Positions 20,174 to 29,287 of a stretch of 30,640 nt of DNA are shown here, in pieces. Within the stretch, counting starts at the first letter, position 1; each line of letters starts with the position of its first letter. The stretch is taken from IMG/VR virus record IMGVR_UViG_3300030430_002981, positions 1 to 30,640 of that record, one strand, 5' to 3'. Origin of the DNA: a virus. The notes under the pieces are model-generated. The model searched no databases. It had not been told where the DNA came from and was given only the letters and a program-made list of their open reading frames with translations. The translations under genes and the position numbers were made by a program.

Positions 20174-22518
20174 TATTTTCTATCCTGCAGGAGATTTTCG
20201 AAACGTTTTTGAGATTGCGCCGCTCGACCTCCAATCACATCCGCCCCGGGTCCTTGGTCTACGACGCCCCTTGTTGCCACACCCAACGAGTCAATCAAGT
20301 TTTCAAAGCTACGCAACAGTATGGGTAGTTGGTTTTCCACCATGTTCTTGGCAATAAGAAAATCTTTATCGTCGTGAGTGCCTTTTGGATCAATTTTGTA
20401 AATTTTGTTTGCTTGTTGCTCTGCTTCTAGCAGCTTCTTATACAGAATTTGTGCCTGCTGGTAGGCCTGAGTATCTGTTGACACGGCACCTGGTCGTATC
20501 TTCGCAACTTCTGCTTGTATAACATCGACGATTGCTTTCAAACGTGCATTTCCAAGCTCTTCGTACAGTAGTTTCAATGTCTCGTCTGCAAGCGCATTCA
20601 GATGTACATCCGACTTCACGATGTCTTTTTTGGCATCATCAGGGATTGACATTGCATCCCGATAAAAGCCGGTAGGATCAACGTCCACTAATTGATCGTT
20701 GATGTACCTTAACACCCTAGCGGGGCCACTCAACCCACCGAAACTACCCTCTATGTTCAAACCTTCTGGGATAAACGTTTTTAGTTTTTCGCCTTGGGCT
20801 GCCAGACTTTCCGCCTCTGACAAAGTAGTGTTTACGGGATCTGCAACCATTTTTTGAGCGTCTTTGATGATTGTCTCATCTATATTCATCGGGAACCCAG
20901 CTTTTGCCCGTTTATCTATCGCAATAGCAAGATTCAAAGGTAGCCCCTCTGAAAGTATCTTCTGAGGACCAGTGGGTTTGTAGATGATATCTATTGAGCT
21001 TTCAACGTCTGTAGTGACCTCTGGTGACAACGTTCCAGAGCCATAAGATGTTACGTTTTTGAGTACGCCCTGCCGCATTTTGCCGGGGCTGTCCATAGCA
21101 AATTTACCCTCTTGACCAACCCCAAATACGGTCGTTTGTCCATCCGGGAAAATCCTCAGAACTTGCTGATTGCCCATACCGTCACTCAAAACTTTGTCCA
21201 CGGGCTTGTTGTTCTGCGCCGCGTCACGCTTCATGTCAAGAATGTTTTGTATGTTAGATTCTCGTACCTTCAAATCAGACCCCAAGACGGCCGTCTGACG
21301 AGCTTGGTCGCCTTTTGCAGCGATTTGTTCTAAAGCCTGGTCGCCTTTCACATCGAGTTGTGTTAACTCCTGTTCTGCTTTTGCCTCTTGGCGTTTACCT
21401 TTTCCTTCTTCTGTCAAACGAAGGCGATCCATCAAACCACCCTCTTTTATCAATAGTTCGGCGAGCGATCTATCCAGTTTGGTTTGTTCCAAAGCCATTT
21501 GACGTGTCGCGGTATCCGCAGCCGTCTGGGCATCTATCGCTGCCTTGGCTGCCATAGACCGTAACGCGCTGTCACTCTTTCTTTCTCCAGCACGAATCGC
21601 CGCCAAATCACCTAAAGCTGTCTGCCCTACAGTGCCCAGTTGCGATAAAAATGGTCTGCCCGCTATATTTTCACCTTTCGGCCCTACGCCTGCTGCAAAC
21701 TGGAAACCCGCACGGGCTAATGCAAGAGCACGGTCCTTTTCCCGGTTTTCGGCGTCAACGCCTTGGATATTTTGAAAAAAAGGGAGATATTGTTGGAATC
21801 TTTGTTCCAAAGAGGGATCTCCTGCCTCTGCCATACGAACCACAGGGCCGCCCGCCGCAAACTGCTGCACGGGCTGTTCTGGTGCTCCTGCCATCATCAA
21901 TGCGCCGACACCCTGACCCATGTCTGTTGGCGCACCACCTTCCGTAGCCATTTCGACATCTGAGGTGAGTTGTTGCATCAATTCACCAATGCCTGAGTTC
22001 ATAGCCCCTTCTTCGGTCATCATTATGGTGGGCTGCACCATTGCCAATACAGACTCTGGGGTCCGCATAGCATCTTCTTCACCAACATATTCTGCAAGTT
22101 CCGTGCGCCGTGCTGATATGGGCATCTCATTGCCCCGCAGTGCGTTGATCAGGCCCTCTGCATCTTCTGCCATGTCAATGCCGCCCATCTGCTGGGCCAG
22201 ATAGTCAAGGCCAAGCTGTTCGCCCTCTGCTTCGGCAGCCATCTCGACTTGAGCTATCGCCTGCTCTGGGTTGACTGCACCGCCTTCTTGTTTCTCGATG
22301 ACACCACGGCCTATCAATATGTCTTTTTGGGTTACTTTGCCGTCACCACTAAGGTCAGGAAACTTGTTTGCACCACCGCCTTTTTTGAACATAGGACGGT
22401 CCATCACGTCACCGCCCTGTATCTTGATACGGATGTCTGCTATGCCGTTTTCAGGCAGATCCATCTGCTGAACGTTGCGTATGATGTCTTTGATCTCGCG
22501 GGGCATACTATCCTGCAT
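20173..22518 (-). CDS. Virion-operon protein with EF-hand-like loop (781 aa)
   Basis: Near residues 40-72 it contains RPMFKKGG followed by DLSGDGKVTQKD, a perfect 12-residue calcium-loop pattern (D55, S57, D59, K61, T63, D66) then ILIGRGV. This MFKKGG/EF-loop block recurs in marine phage structural proteins. Residues 85-230 are Met/Ala/Glu-rich and low in complexity; residues 300-400 form a long helix (ALRSMAAKAAIDAQTAADTA). The C-terminal part is helical and ordered. It is joined to both neighbours by TAATG. The probable role is an internal or tail-associated structural protein. Confidence 0.6.
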   Translation of the reverse strand: MQDSMPREIKDIIRNVQQMDLPENGIADIRIKIQGGDVMDRPMFKKGGGANKFPDLSGDGKVTQKDILIGRGVIEKQEGGAVNPEQAIAQVEMAAEAEGEQLGLDYLAQQMGGIDMAEDAEGLINALRGNEMPISARRTELAEYVGEEDAMRTPESVLAMVQPTIMMTEEGAMNSGIGELMQQLTSDVEMATEGGAPTDMGQGVGALMMAGAPEQPVQQFAAGGPVVRMAEAGDPSLEQRFQQYLPFFQNIQGVDAENREKDRALALARAGFQFAAGVGPKGENIAGRPFLSQLGTVGQTALGDLAAIRAGERKSDSALRSMAAKAAIDAQTAADTATRQMALEQTKLDRSLAELLIKEGGLMDRLRLTEEGKGKRQEAKAEQELTQLDVKGDQALEQIAAKGDQARQTAVLGSDLKVRESNIQNILDMKRDAAQNNKPVDKVLSDGMGNQQVLRIFPDGQTTVFGVGQEGKFAMDSPGKMRQGVLKNVTSYGSGTLSPEVTTDVESSIDIIYKPTGPQKILSEGLPLNLAIAIDKRAKAGFPMNIDETIIKDAQKMVADPVNTTLSEAESLAAQGEKLKTFIPEGLNIEGSFGGLSGPARVLRYINDQLVDVDPTGFYRDAMSIPDDAKKDIVKSDVHLNALADETLKLLYEELGNARLKAIVDVIQAEVAKIRPGAVSTDTQAYQQAQILYKKLLEAEQQANKIYKIDPKGTHDDKDFLIAKNMVENQLPILLRSFENLIDSLGVATRGVVDQGPGADVIGGRAAQSQKRFENLLQDRK

Positions 22519-24323
22519 TAGAACGCCCTCCCGAGTGCAGCGGCACCGAGTGCCAAACCAGCTACCTGTTGCCCAAGACCTGGGTTGGGTGCATTTTGTT
22601 GCAAGATTGAGCTTTGTGATGAAGGCAGTGCCTTGGTCAAGTCACCCAAGAATCCGAGTTGTTGGAGAGGCTGTGCATACGCCGCCTGTTCAGCGGCAAA
22701 CTGTGCGTTCAACACATTTTGTGCCTGCTGTTGCTGCATTCCACCAAAGCCTAATAACTGTTGAGCGTCAGCGGCTCTTTGCTGCTGCGCCTGTTGACCA
22801 AGAGCAGCTTGTATTTGACCCATCGAAGCCAATCTACCGCCTAGCTGTCCGCCTTGGGCCGCCAATGATCCGATTCCTTGTGCGGTTTGCGCTTGTTGTC
22901 CAGCCAATGCAGCTAGTTGACTAACATCTGCTTGCCCAAGCTGACCGAACTGGAGTCCCAACTGACCGCCGGTTTGTGCTATGTTGGCTCGTTGAGCTGC
23001 CATTTGAGCTAATGCCTGCTGACCTTGCAAGCCAAGCTGACCGCCAACTTGCGCCCCACGTTGCGCCATTTCGGCGGCGGATAGACCTAACTGTGCGCCC
23101 GTTTGAGCGGCCTGTTGTCCAATCCCCGCAGCTTGCAGACCAATCGATCCTCGTAATTGTTGGGCTTGAGCAGCTTGTTGAGCTAATGCTTGAGCGTTTC
23201 TAGCAGCTTGTTCTTGTGCAGACATGCCAAGACCAGCCCCGGCTTGTGCCAGTTGCCCAGTAGTTTGCGCTTGCTGAAGCTGTCTGCCTTTACCAGCTTC
23301 GAAAGCTTGTTGTGCAGCACCTAATGCTTGACCGAACCCTTGACTCAATAAACCAGCCGTTTGCCTAGCAATTTGTTCATTGACGGCACGGTCTATTTCA
23401 CCGCGTTGGACCCCGGTTCGTGATCCGCCAAACGCCCCTGCTGCTATAGCTTGAGCGTCTGCCTGTTGTTTTTGTAGCTCACCCGTTCTCATAATCTCGC
23501 GTCGGGTCGCCTCTACCACTTGTTGTGTATAGGGGTCCATAAACTGTGCGATCCCACTAGGATCAAATTGGTCTGCGACTCCGGCCAGACCCTGACGAGC
23601 GGCCAATAAATCTCTTTGGCCCTGTGCAGCGGTTTGTAGTTGACCTTTTGTCGCCGCGCCTAATTGTCTTCCTAGAGCACGAGAGGTCCCTAACGCGCCA
23701 ATCCCAACGTCTCCAGCCAACTCTCTTGCTTGTCTTGCACCAAGGCCCAGACGGGCTTGTGCGTCTTGTGCGGCCCTTTGACCCAATACGTCTGCCGCTG
23801 CAATACCCTGCTGTGCGGCTTGAGTTTGCAACGGCACACCAGCCTGTGCTCCCGTAATGTCAGAAGCGGCGGCTGATAAGCCTCTAAGTGCTTGATCTCT
23901 AAAGGTAAAAGGCTCTGCTCTTGTCGCAGCAGCGAGGGACTGTGCATCGCGTAAAGTCTGCAACGAACCTCTTTGTACCCCCAAAGCCTCTTGTATACCT
24001 GGTAAGGCTCCGGCTGTAATCGCCTGCTGACCGGCTTGTGTGCTTGCTAGAGCACCTTGCAAAAACGGCTCGTAACCACCAATACCCGTCCTAATTAAGT
24101 CGCCTGCGTCAATTTGTTCTGCTGTAAGACCGGCGATAGCTTGAGTTGGCGGTAACACCGGTCCAAGCTCCCTACCCTCTGCATCCACAAGCGGTTGCCC
24201 AGTGGCAGGATCGATGCCTTGCATTCGGGTAATGTAATCTTGAGCCGACTCGTATAGACCTAACTTATACGCTTCGACCGGTGCAGATTCTCGTACCTCT
24301 TGTATTTGGGTTGTAGTAGCCAT
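22518..24323 (-). CDS. Ala/Gln/Gly-rich long-helix virion protein (601 aa)
   Basis: Ala, Gln and Gly make up a very large share of the sequence. From about residue 190 to 550 it repeats units such as GQLGLQ, AQLGLSAAEMAQ and QQALAQMAAQ with period near 11 to 15, ending in Met/Gln-rich runs. A conserved-looking spot, AIAAGAFGGSRTGVQRGE, lies near residue 290. Such proteins form extended helices; a fibre-like or internal channel component is plausible. The N-terminal 100 residues look like an ordered adaptor region. The same composition makes sequence-based family detection unreliable. Confidence 0.6.
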   Translation of the reverse strand: MATTTQIQEVRESAPVEAYKLGLYESAQDYITRMQGIDPATGQPLVDAEGRELGPVLPPTQAIAGLTAEQIDAGDLIRTGIGGYEPFLQGALASTQAGQQAITAGALPGIQEALGVQRGSLQTLRDAQSLAAATRAEPFTFRDQALRGLSAAASDITGAQAGVPLQTQAAQQGIAAADVLGQRAAQDAQARLGLGARQARELAGDVGIGALGTSRALGRQLGAATKGQLQTAAQGQRDLLAARQGLAGVADQFDPSGIAQFMDPYTQQVVEATRREIMRTGELQKQQADAQAIAAGAFGGSRTGVQRGEIDRAVNEQIARQTAGLLSQGFGQALGAAQQAFEAGKGRQLQQAQTTGQLAQAGAGLGMSAQEQAARNAQALAQQAAQAQQLRGSIGLQAAGIGQQAAQTGAQLGLSAAEMAQRGAQVGGQLGLQGQQALAQMAAQRANIAQTGGQLGLQFGQLGQADVSQLAALAGQQAQTAQGIGSLAAQGGQLGGRLASMGQIQAALGQQAQQQRAADAQQLLGFGGMQQQQAQNVLNAQFAAEQAAYAQPLQQLGFLGDLTKALPSSQSSILQQNAPNPGLGQQVAGLALGAAALGRAF

Positions 24324-25963
24324 CAGGCCATTGCCTCAAAATTACTCATCATGTTGTACATGTTTCTCATCCCCCGTTGGCGGGATCCGTTACCGGCACC
24401 CCTGACGGCTTTTGCTGTCATTACAAACTCGCCATCTGAAAGCATCGCGGGTATATCGTCCGAAGTTTCAGTACCCGGACCTTCTATAGGACCCATCATG
24501 CGTGGAAAAATATTCTCGTCGATGCCGCCGCCTTCAGCAACACCGGGTACAGGCTTATAAACGGATGCCGTTGTCGGTACAACAAAGTCTTCGGGCTTCA
24601 AAGTTTTTATTGTGTAGGTGGGTCTAGGTAAAAATGTGCCGGGTGAGTACCTACGATCTCCGATCAAAGGGTTTTCTACCGTTTCCGCCACGTTGAAATC
24701 TTCCGGTTCTTCGCGACTTAATGCGTCAACCGCCATAATTGCCCCGATTCCCGGACCATATTTACGAGCAAACCCAGAAATTCCGGTCAATGCTCCCGAC
24801 GTAGATTCTTTGACATATTCCTCCAAAGACGAGCCTGACAAGCCCAATACTCTCTGTCCATACTCTCGTGCCCGTGCGGACAAAGATTGTTGAGGTAAGA
24901 ATATGTCTTTTAAGCCCGACAATGGTCGGAAGCCGACTTGACCTGTTTCGCCCTCTTGTAAACCGGGAATGAGTTTATTTATGCCACTGCGAAGACTTGG
25001 AGCTTGAAAGGTTCTATCTGCGCTCGGTTGAATGGAAGCCTCTAAACCTTGCGGCTGACCGGCAGCATCAAGTTGCATAACCCCTCCACCCGCAGGCAGA
25101 GCTGAAGTTTGTGCTGGAGCCTGTATTTGTGGGGATGTTTCTATGATTTCTCTAGCTATATCTCCTCCGCCTCCTCCAGATCCTGCCGTTTGGATAGCGG
25201 TTTGCACGGGATCTTCAATCAGTGATTCTACGAGAGCCTTTTCTTGCGCTTGTTTAGCTAAAACCGATTTCGCCCCCTCTTCGAGAGCTTTCTGACCGGG
25301 TTCTGCTAAAAACCCAGCTTTTGCACCGGTCAATATATTCCCGCCTTCTTTTGCGGCCCCTATGGCCCCAGAAGCAGCTTTAAAAGCTCCTGCAGTGATA
25401 CCGCCCAACGCGGCACCTTTCAGAGCACCTTGTAGTCCTTTACCACTAGCTAAACCCATAATCCCACCTGAAATCGCACCAGACACTATGGTGCCGAGTC
25501 CCGGTGCTATCACGTTCAGACCAGCAGTTAATAAGACCGGTGCCACAACCTTGAAGACTTTCTTGATGCCCTTGAATAATTTTTTGAGAAAAAACTCAGG
25601 CTGTCCCGTTACGGGGTTGATTGAGTTGAATTCACTACCTACAACATACCGCTCTGGCTCAAGGCCCATGTCGCGCATTTGTTTGTAGATGTTTTCTTTC
25701 AGAATGGGGTTTTTACGAAAAACCTCCATTGGAATAACTGTTTCGCCGTGTGCTGCGTGGACCATGTATTCATCTTCATGGCGACCAAACTCTGCTAATT
25801 GGTCTGCAACGGCTTTGACTTGGGCTATACCACCTTGTGGGATGTTGTCATCGTCTGCGAACATACCCTCTTTGGCGGTGAGGAAGGTAGCAATGCCACC
25901 GGCAGGTATCTCTATCGGCTCGATATCTTCAAATTCGTCGTATTGTAGAGCAGGTTCCGCCAT
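24323..25963 (-). CDS. Virion-operon structural protein (546 aa)
   Basis: The N-terminus (residues 1-125) contains a conserved-looking block: HAAHGETVIPMEVFRKNP, then MGLEPERYVVGSEFNSINPV. It is followed by a basic/hydrophobic segment (FLKKLFKGIKKVFKVVAPVLL) and a Gly/Ala-rich hydrophobic stretch (residues 140-205) likely to be membrane-active. The C-terminus has IPAMLSDGEFVMTAKAVRG and GMRNMYNMM, seen at the ends of many marine phage structural proteins. No enzyme motif is visible. The hydrophobic part suggests a role in DNA ejection across the membrane. Confidence 0.6.
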   Translation of the reverse strand: MAEPALQYDEFEDIEPIEIPAGGIATFLTAKEGMFADDDNIPQGGIAQVKAVADQLAEFGRHEDEYMVHAAHGETVIPMEVFRKNPILKENIYKQMRDMGLEPERYVVGSEFNSINPVTGQPEFFLKKLFKGIKKVFKVVAPVLLTAGLNVIAPGLGTIVSGAISGGIMGLASGKGLQGALKGAALGGITAGAFKAASGAIGAAKEGGNILTGAKAGFLAEPGQKALEEGAKSVLAKQAQEKALVESLIEDPVQTAIQTAGSGGGGGDIAREIIETSPQIQAPAQTSALPAGGGVMQLDAAGQPQGLEASIQPSADRTFQAPSLRSGINKLIPGLQEGETGQVGFRPLSGLKDIFLPQQSLSARAREYGQRVLGLSGSSLEEYVKESTSGALTGISGFARKYGPGIGAIMAVDALSREEPEDFNVAETVENPLIGDRRYSPGTFLPRPTYTIKTLKPEDFVVPTTASVYKPVPGVAEGGGIDENIFPRMMGPIEGPGTETSDDIPAMLSDGEFVMTAKAVRGAGNGSRQRGMRNMYNMMSNFEAMA

Positions 25964-25972
25964 AAGTTACCG

Positions 25973-26302
25973 CTAACTGATTGTTACAACCGTAGAACCG
26001 TTGGTAGCTACCGTAACGGTCCCGACACTAACTGTTGCGCTTAACCCCGATGTTGACGGAGAAGATATATTCTGCCAGACGTTGCCGGTATACACCTGTA
26101 AAACGCCTTCAGTCAGATTCCAGATTATATCACCAGCGTTAAATTTCAACTCATCTCGACGAGCTGCGGTAAACTGCGGTGTCGCATCTGGATCAACAGA
26201 GTCTAAGCTAAGTTCGAGCAAACGTACAGTTCGATTGAAGGTGCCAGTATCTACCTGTTCGCCCTGTGCAAACGGCAATCTGCCCTGTAAAAGCTTACTC
26301 AT
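25973..26302 (-). CDS. Small virion-associated protein (109 aa)
   Basis: It starts MSKLLQGRLPFAQGEQVDTG and contains FNAGDIIWNLTEGVLQVYTG, a beta-rich pattern typical of small phage tail or neck proteins. The last 30 residues are Ser/Thr/Val-rich and probably beta-stranded. The start overlaps the stop of the nozzle-like gene by 4 bp (ATGA), so the two are translationally coupled and may act together. A TAG stop is followed by a 9-bp gap before the next ATG. Function is unknown. Confidence 0.6.
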   Translation of the reverse strand: MSKLLQGRLPFAQGEQVDTGTFNRTVRLLELSLDSVDPDATPQFTAARRDELKFNAGDIIWNLTEGVLQVYTGNVWQNISSPSTSGLSATVSVGTVTVATNGSTVVTIS

Positions 26303-28182
26303 CTACGCCCGTTGGGTTGCAGATCAAGCCTTGTGCCACCGAGTCGAAAACCAACCCCTAGAGTAACGTCTGTGCCAGCGTCATCGTCCGATTCGAAACG
26401 AACAGAAGCCTGTCGTCCACGCGCTCTCATATCTATTTTAGTGGTCGTTGCAGTAAAGCTGCTTGTTTGGTCCGAGGTCAGTGATTGACCAGGGAAGTTC
26501 CGTGTCTTCATTACTACGTTGATGGCCTGATCACTACCACCATCACCGGTGAACTTCACGTCTGGGATCATACGGCGTATGAACTGAAACTCCTCGCCGT
26601 CACCGATATCGAAGTCAGCAGATTCAATAAATACGTTAGTCATAGGACTGCCGTCGTCATCGTGGCCGGTTTCATGCTGGAACAAAAAGTGTGTGGAGTC
26701 TGATTTACCCGCTGCCCGTGGAAACGCCACAATACCCTCGTCCAGCCACGCTGTGCGGGACAATTGACCAATATTCCATGTCTGTTCCACATAATTGTAT
26801 ACAACATACCGATCTATAACCGTCGCATCCTCTGAGCAATAGAACCAACCGACCTCATCGAACTGCTTGTTTACAAAAGCGAAGTATTGAAATGCCTGTT
26901 TTTCGTTGATGTCATCGAATACATACGATTGAACGCTACAAGGCAACGGGGTTACGGACCCGTTGTAGTTGTAAAAACCTTTTTTATCCATCCAAAACAC
27001 ACCACGTGGTGTGTTTACGGCGGCATTGGGTCCGATCATGCTGACCCCTTCATTGACCAAATTCAAACCAAAAGTGAGGGGCGGACCTATGAATTGCAGG
27101 CTATATAACGCTACATCAGTCCAAACCAACGTTTCCTGTCGAGCACGAAGACCTCCAATAATCTCCGAACCAGCAGAACAACGTAACGATCCTGCTGTGG
27201 TGGTGGCCGTTGGCTCCCATTCTGCGGCGTTTTCTTGGTCAGAAAATGCAATCAGCAATGGATCTATCGTTCCACTACGAGAACCCCCGCTGATAGGATC
27301 TGCCCCCAATACAAAAACGTGACGATCAACGTCTGATACGATGACTTGAAGACCTCGTGTTGGTGCCAGATTGGCCCCCGGTAAGCTTGTTAGGGCGACT
27401 GCACGGGTGTTCAGCCCGTTTGTTTTATCCCAATAGTAGATACTCCCTGCTCTTGGATTAGAAATCAGATCCTCACCAAAGTTATCCATTGACCAAAGCC
27501 TCAACTGGTTCGCATCTCCCAAAGAGGTTGTTGAACCCCATGTGCCAGCACTCCACGCTCCTACGCCCCAACCTGTGCCATCTACGAATACATCGAGACC
27601 ACTGTTAATTTGATAGGTACCGACTACAGACCCTCCACCATTACCGGTGTCACTACTATTTGCCGTGACAGTAGCGTCTGAAGTGTCTTTTGCAGTAATC
27701 GTAAACGTATTTGCAGTAGGCACTGTGTCTACTTGATATTCTTGATTTAATACCGCCGCAGTTATGTTGCCACCCAAAGACGCTGCGCCAGAAAATGTCA
27801 CAAAATCTCCGTTTACTGCACCGTGGCCGGAATCTGTTACCGTAATCGTGCTTGATCCGTTAGTCGCGGCAAAAGTTACGTCACCTGCACCGGTTGTGGA
27901 TCGAATCGGTGTTATGTCGTTGTAAGAGGTGCCCTCTTGTATATATAACTTGAACCGTGTGCCGAGGCCCAAAAGCTTTGTACCGTCGAGATCAACCCAA
28001 CCGTGCAGTTTACGACCGGTGCCTTCGTAAGATGTTTGGATATATTTGGTCCACCCACCGATCTTTTCGGGCAGTCCTTTACGGAAACGCACCAGATTGC
28101 CATCGAACCAGCCACCCTCTGCCGTGTACGCAGTGCCTTCTTTATTGATACCTGGGTTGAATATAAACTTGGCTAAAGGCAT
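26299..28182 (-). CDS. Tail nozzle / DNA-stabilisation-like structural protein (627 aa)
   Basis: The N-terminal phrase LVRFRKGLPEKIGGWTKY, then LDGTKLLGLGTRFKLYI, is the hallmark start of P22 gp10-like tail or nozzle proteins of podoviruses. The body is beta-rich with short Trp-containing repeats (GWGVGAWSAGTWG), RGVFWMDKKGFYNYNG and YNYVEQTWNIG, suggesting a beta-propeller. An inserted Ig-like module lies near residues 99-180 (FAATNGSSTITVTDSGHGAV). I prefer the ATG at 28182, which forms TAATG with the endolysin stop, over the one 12 bp upstream. It would close the virion and form the distal tail tube. Confidence 0.65.
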   Translation of the reverse strand: MPLAKFIFNPGINKEGTAYTAEGGWFDGNLVRFRKGLPEKIGGWTKYIQTSYEGTGRKLHGWVDLDGTKLLGLGTRFKLYIQEGTSYNDITPIRSTTGAGDVTFAATNGSSTITVTDSGHGAVNGDFVTFSGAASLGGNITAAVLNQEYQVDTVPTANTFTITAKDTSDATVTANSSDTGNGGGSVVGTYQINSGLDVFVDGTGWGVGAWSAGTWGSTTSLGDANQLRLWSMDNFGEDLISNPRAGSIYYWDKTNGLNTRAVALTSLPGANLAPTRGLQVIVSDVDRHVFVLGADPISGGSRSGTIDPLLIAFSDQENAAEWEPTATTTAGSLRCSAGSEIIGGLRARQETLVWTDVALYSLQFIGPPLTFGLNLVNEGVSMIGPNAAVNTPRGVFWMDKKGFYNYNGSVTPLPCSVQSYVFDDINEKQAFQYFAFVNKQFDEVGWFYCSEDATVIDRYVVYNYVEQTWNIGQLSRTAWLDEGIVAFPRAAGKSDSTHFLFQHETGHDDDGSPMTNVFIESADFDIGDGEEFQFIRRMIPDVKFTGDGGSDQAINVVMKTRNFPGQSLTSDQTSSFTATTTKIDMRARGRQASVRFESDDDAGTDVTLGVGFRLGGTRLDLQPNGRR

Positions 28183-28532
28183 TAGTACACCCAAAGAACC
28201 GGTGTTGTGGTTCGAATATCAACGTGAATAAAATTTTTGTCTACACCAACACCTGTAAATCCCATGTCTAGGGCTTTTTCTACCAGTAACCGACGTTGTG
28301 CGCCTCCGACAACTTTTATATCCGCAGCGATACCTTGTGCATGTTGTCCGGGTTTTTCTTTCCTAGCTTCGATGCTGTGATTCGGGGATCTGTAACCAGA
28401 AGTAACAATGAACGGAAACTCACAAACGTGTCGCAGACCATCAAGACGTTCTATAAATTCTTCCGACATCTGGTTTTCACCAGTTTCTTGGCAGTCAAAA
28501 TCTTCTAGTTTGAAGTATCTATAATCACTCAT
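28182..28532 (-). CDS. M15 peptidase endolysin (116 aa)
   Basis: Peptidase_M15_3 family, a zinc D-Ala-D-Ala-type peptidase that cuts peptidoglycan cross-links. The signature is VTSGYRSP (43-50), GQHAQGIAADI (62-72) with zinc ligands H64 and D71, and FIHVDIR (101-107) with ligand H103. Length is normal for a single-domain enzyme; there is no export signal, so it depends on the adjacent holin. It follows the holin gene directly. Assignment is strong. Confidence 0.9.
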   Translation of the reverse strand: MSDYRYFKLEDFDCQETGENQMSEEFIERLDGLRHVCEFPFIVTSGYRSPNHSIEARKEKPGQHAQGIAADIKVVGGAQRRLLVEKALDMGFTGVGVDKNFIHVDIRTTTPVLWVY

Positions 28533-28916
28533 TTACTTGCCTACACCTTTGACCCTTTCGAATGAACGAGCACCGCCTAGACCTAACATACCAAGAAGAA
28601 GAGGCATCATTACGCCAGCGTCTGCCTGCGGTATCACAAGGCCAAATCCCGCTGCAATCGGGGCCACAAGAAAGTTTACCATCAGACCTAGCACACAAGT
28701 ATATCCAGCCAACGGCCTCCAACTCGATTGGAACCAGTTTCCTTTTGCATCTAACTTATTGATTTCTATCTGACCTTTGGCAAGCTCTTGGGCGTGTTTT
28801 TCCGCCATCGTGGCAATTTCATGGGCGAGTGCGGCCTTTTGATCCTTGTCCTCGATGACTTTATCGAGGAGCTTGGTTGCTGGTTCAATTAAAGATCCGA
28901 GGATGCTCATGCCCAA
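28533..28916 (-). CDS. GTA-type 3TM holin (127 aa)
   Basis: Matches the pattern of the GTA_holin_3TM family: an N-terminal charged helical region (residues 5-60), then NWFQSSWRPLAGYTCVLGL, a hydrophobic helix, and PQADAGVMMPLLLGMLGLGG before a short basic end (ARSFERVKGVGK). It would permeabilise the inner membrane and release the M15 endolysin encoded immediately downstream. An alternative ATG two codons in (MSILGS) is possible. It overlaps the nuclease gene by 10 bp. This holin family is best known from alphaproteobacterial gene transfer agents and phages. Confidence 0.88.
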   Translation of the reverse strand: MGMSILGSLIEPATKLLDKVIEDKDQKAALAHEIATMAEKHAQELAKGQIEINKLDAKGNWFQSSWRPLAGYTCVLGLMVNFLVAPIAAGFGLVIPQADAGVMMPLLLGMLGLGGARSFERVKGVGK

Positions 28917-29287
28917 ACCTTTGTTTTTTTGCCGCCGTAATATTCTACTGCATGGCCTGTTTTGATCATAAGTTTACAGATGTCTATTCCGGTTTCTGAA
29001 TAAACTATACCAAGAATTCGGCCAAACTTACCCCGACCCATCGAAGCTATCGTAAATTTGTTGCGGCACTGTTGAGTAAGAAATTCTTTCGCAGCTAGAC
29101 CAAGAACTTTTTCTGCTTTGTTTCGAGTTCTCGACTCTGGAGTATCGATTCCATGCAGCCTAACTCTTTGATTTCGAAGCCAAACATCAAATCCAAGATC
29201 AATATCAACATCAATCGTGTCGCCGTCTACGACTTTGACCAGTTGGCATTTATAGTTGTATACCTCTTTTTGTTTTGCTCTTGGCAT
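28907..29287 (-). CDS. Staphylococcal-nuclease-like endonuclease (126 aa)
   Basis: SNase fold nuclease. Calcium and catalytic residues are in order: VVDGDT (D21, D23), RLHGIDTPE (R43, D48, E51), then KFGRIL with R90, equivalent to SNase D19/D21, R35, D40, E43 and R87. It has no signal peptide, so it acts inside the host or virion, perhaps degrading host DNA or trimming DNA. It sits in the lysis region, starting on a TAATG junction with the EF-hand protein. Phage-borne SNase homologues are widespread in marine viruses. Confidence 0.9.
   Translation of the reverse strand: MPRAKQKEVYNYKCQLVKVVDGDTIDVDIDLGFDVWLRNQRVRLHGIDTPESRTRNKAEKVLGLAAKEFLTQQCRNKFTIASMGRGKFGRILGIVYSETGIDICKLMIKTGHAVEYYGGKKTKVWA

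Noticed and set aside
22518-24323. Repeat-rich DNA as a CRISPR array or satellite
   Set aside because: The repetition is at the amino-acid level with variable units and an intact reading frame; there are no regular repeat-spacer units.
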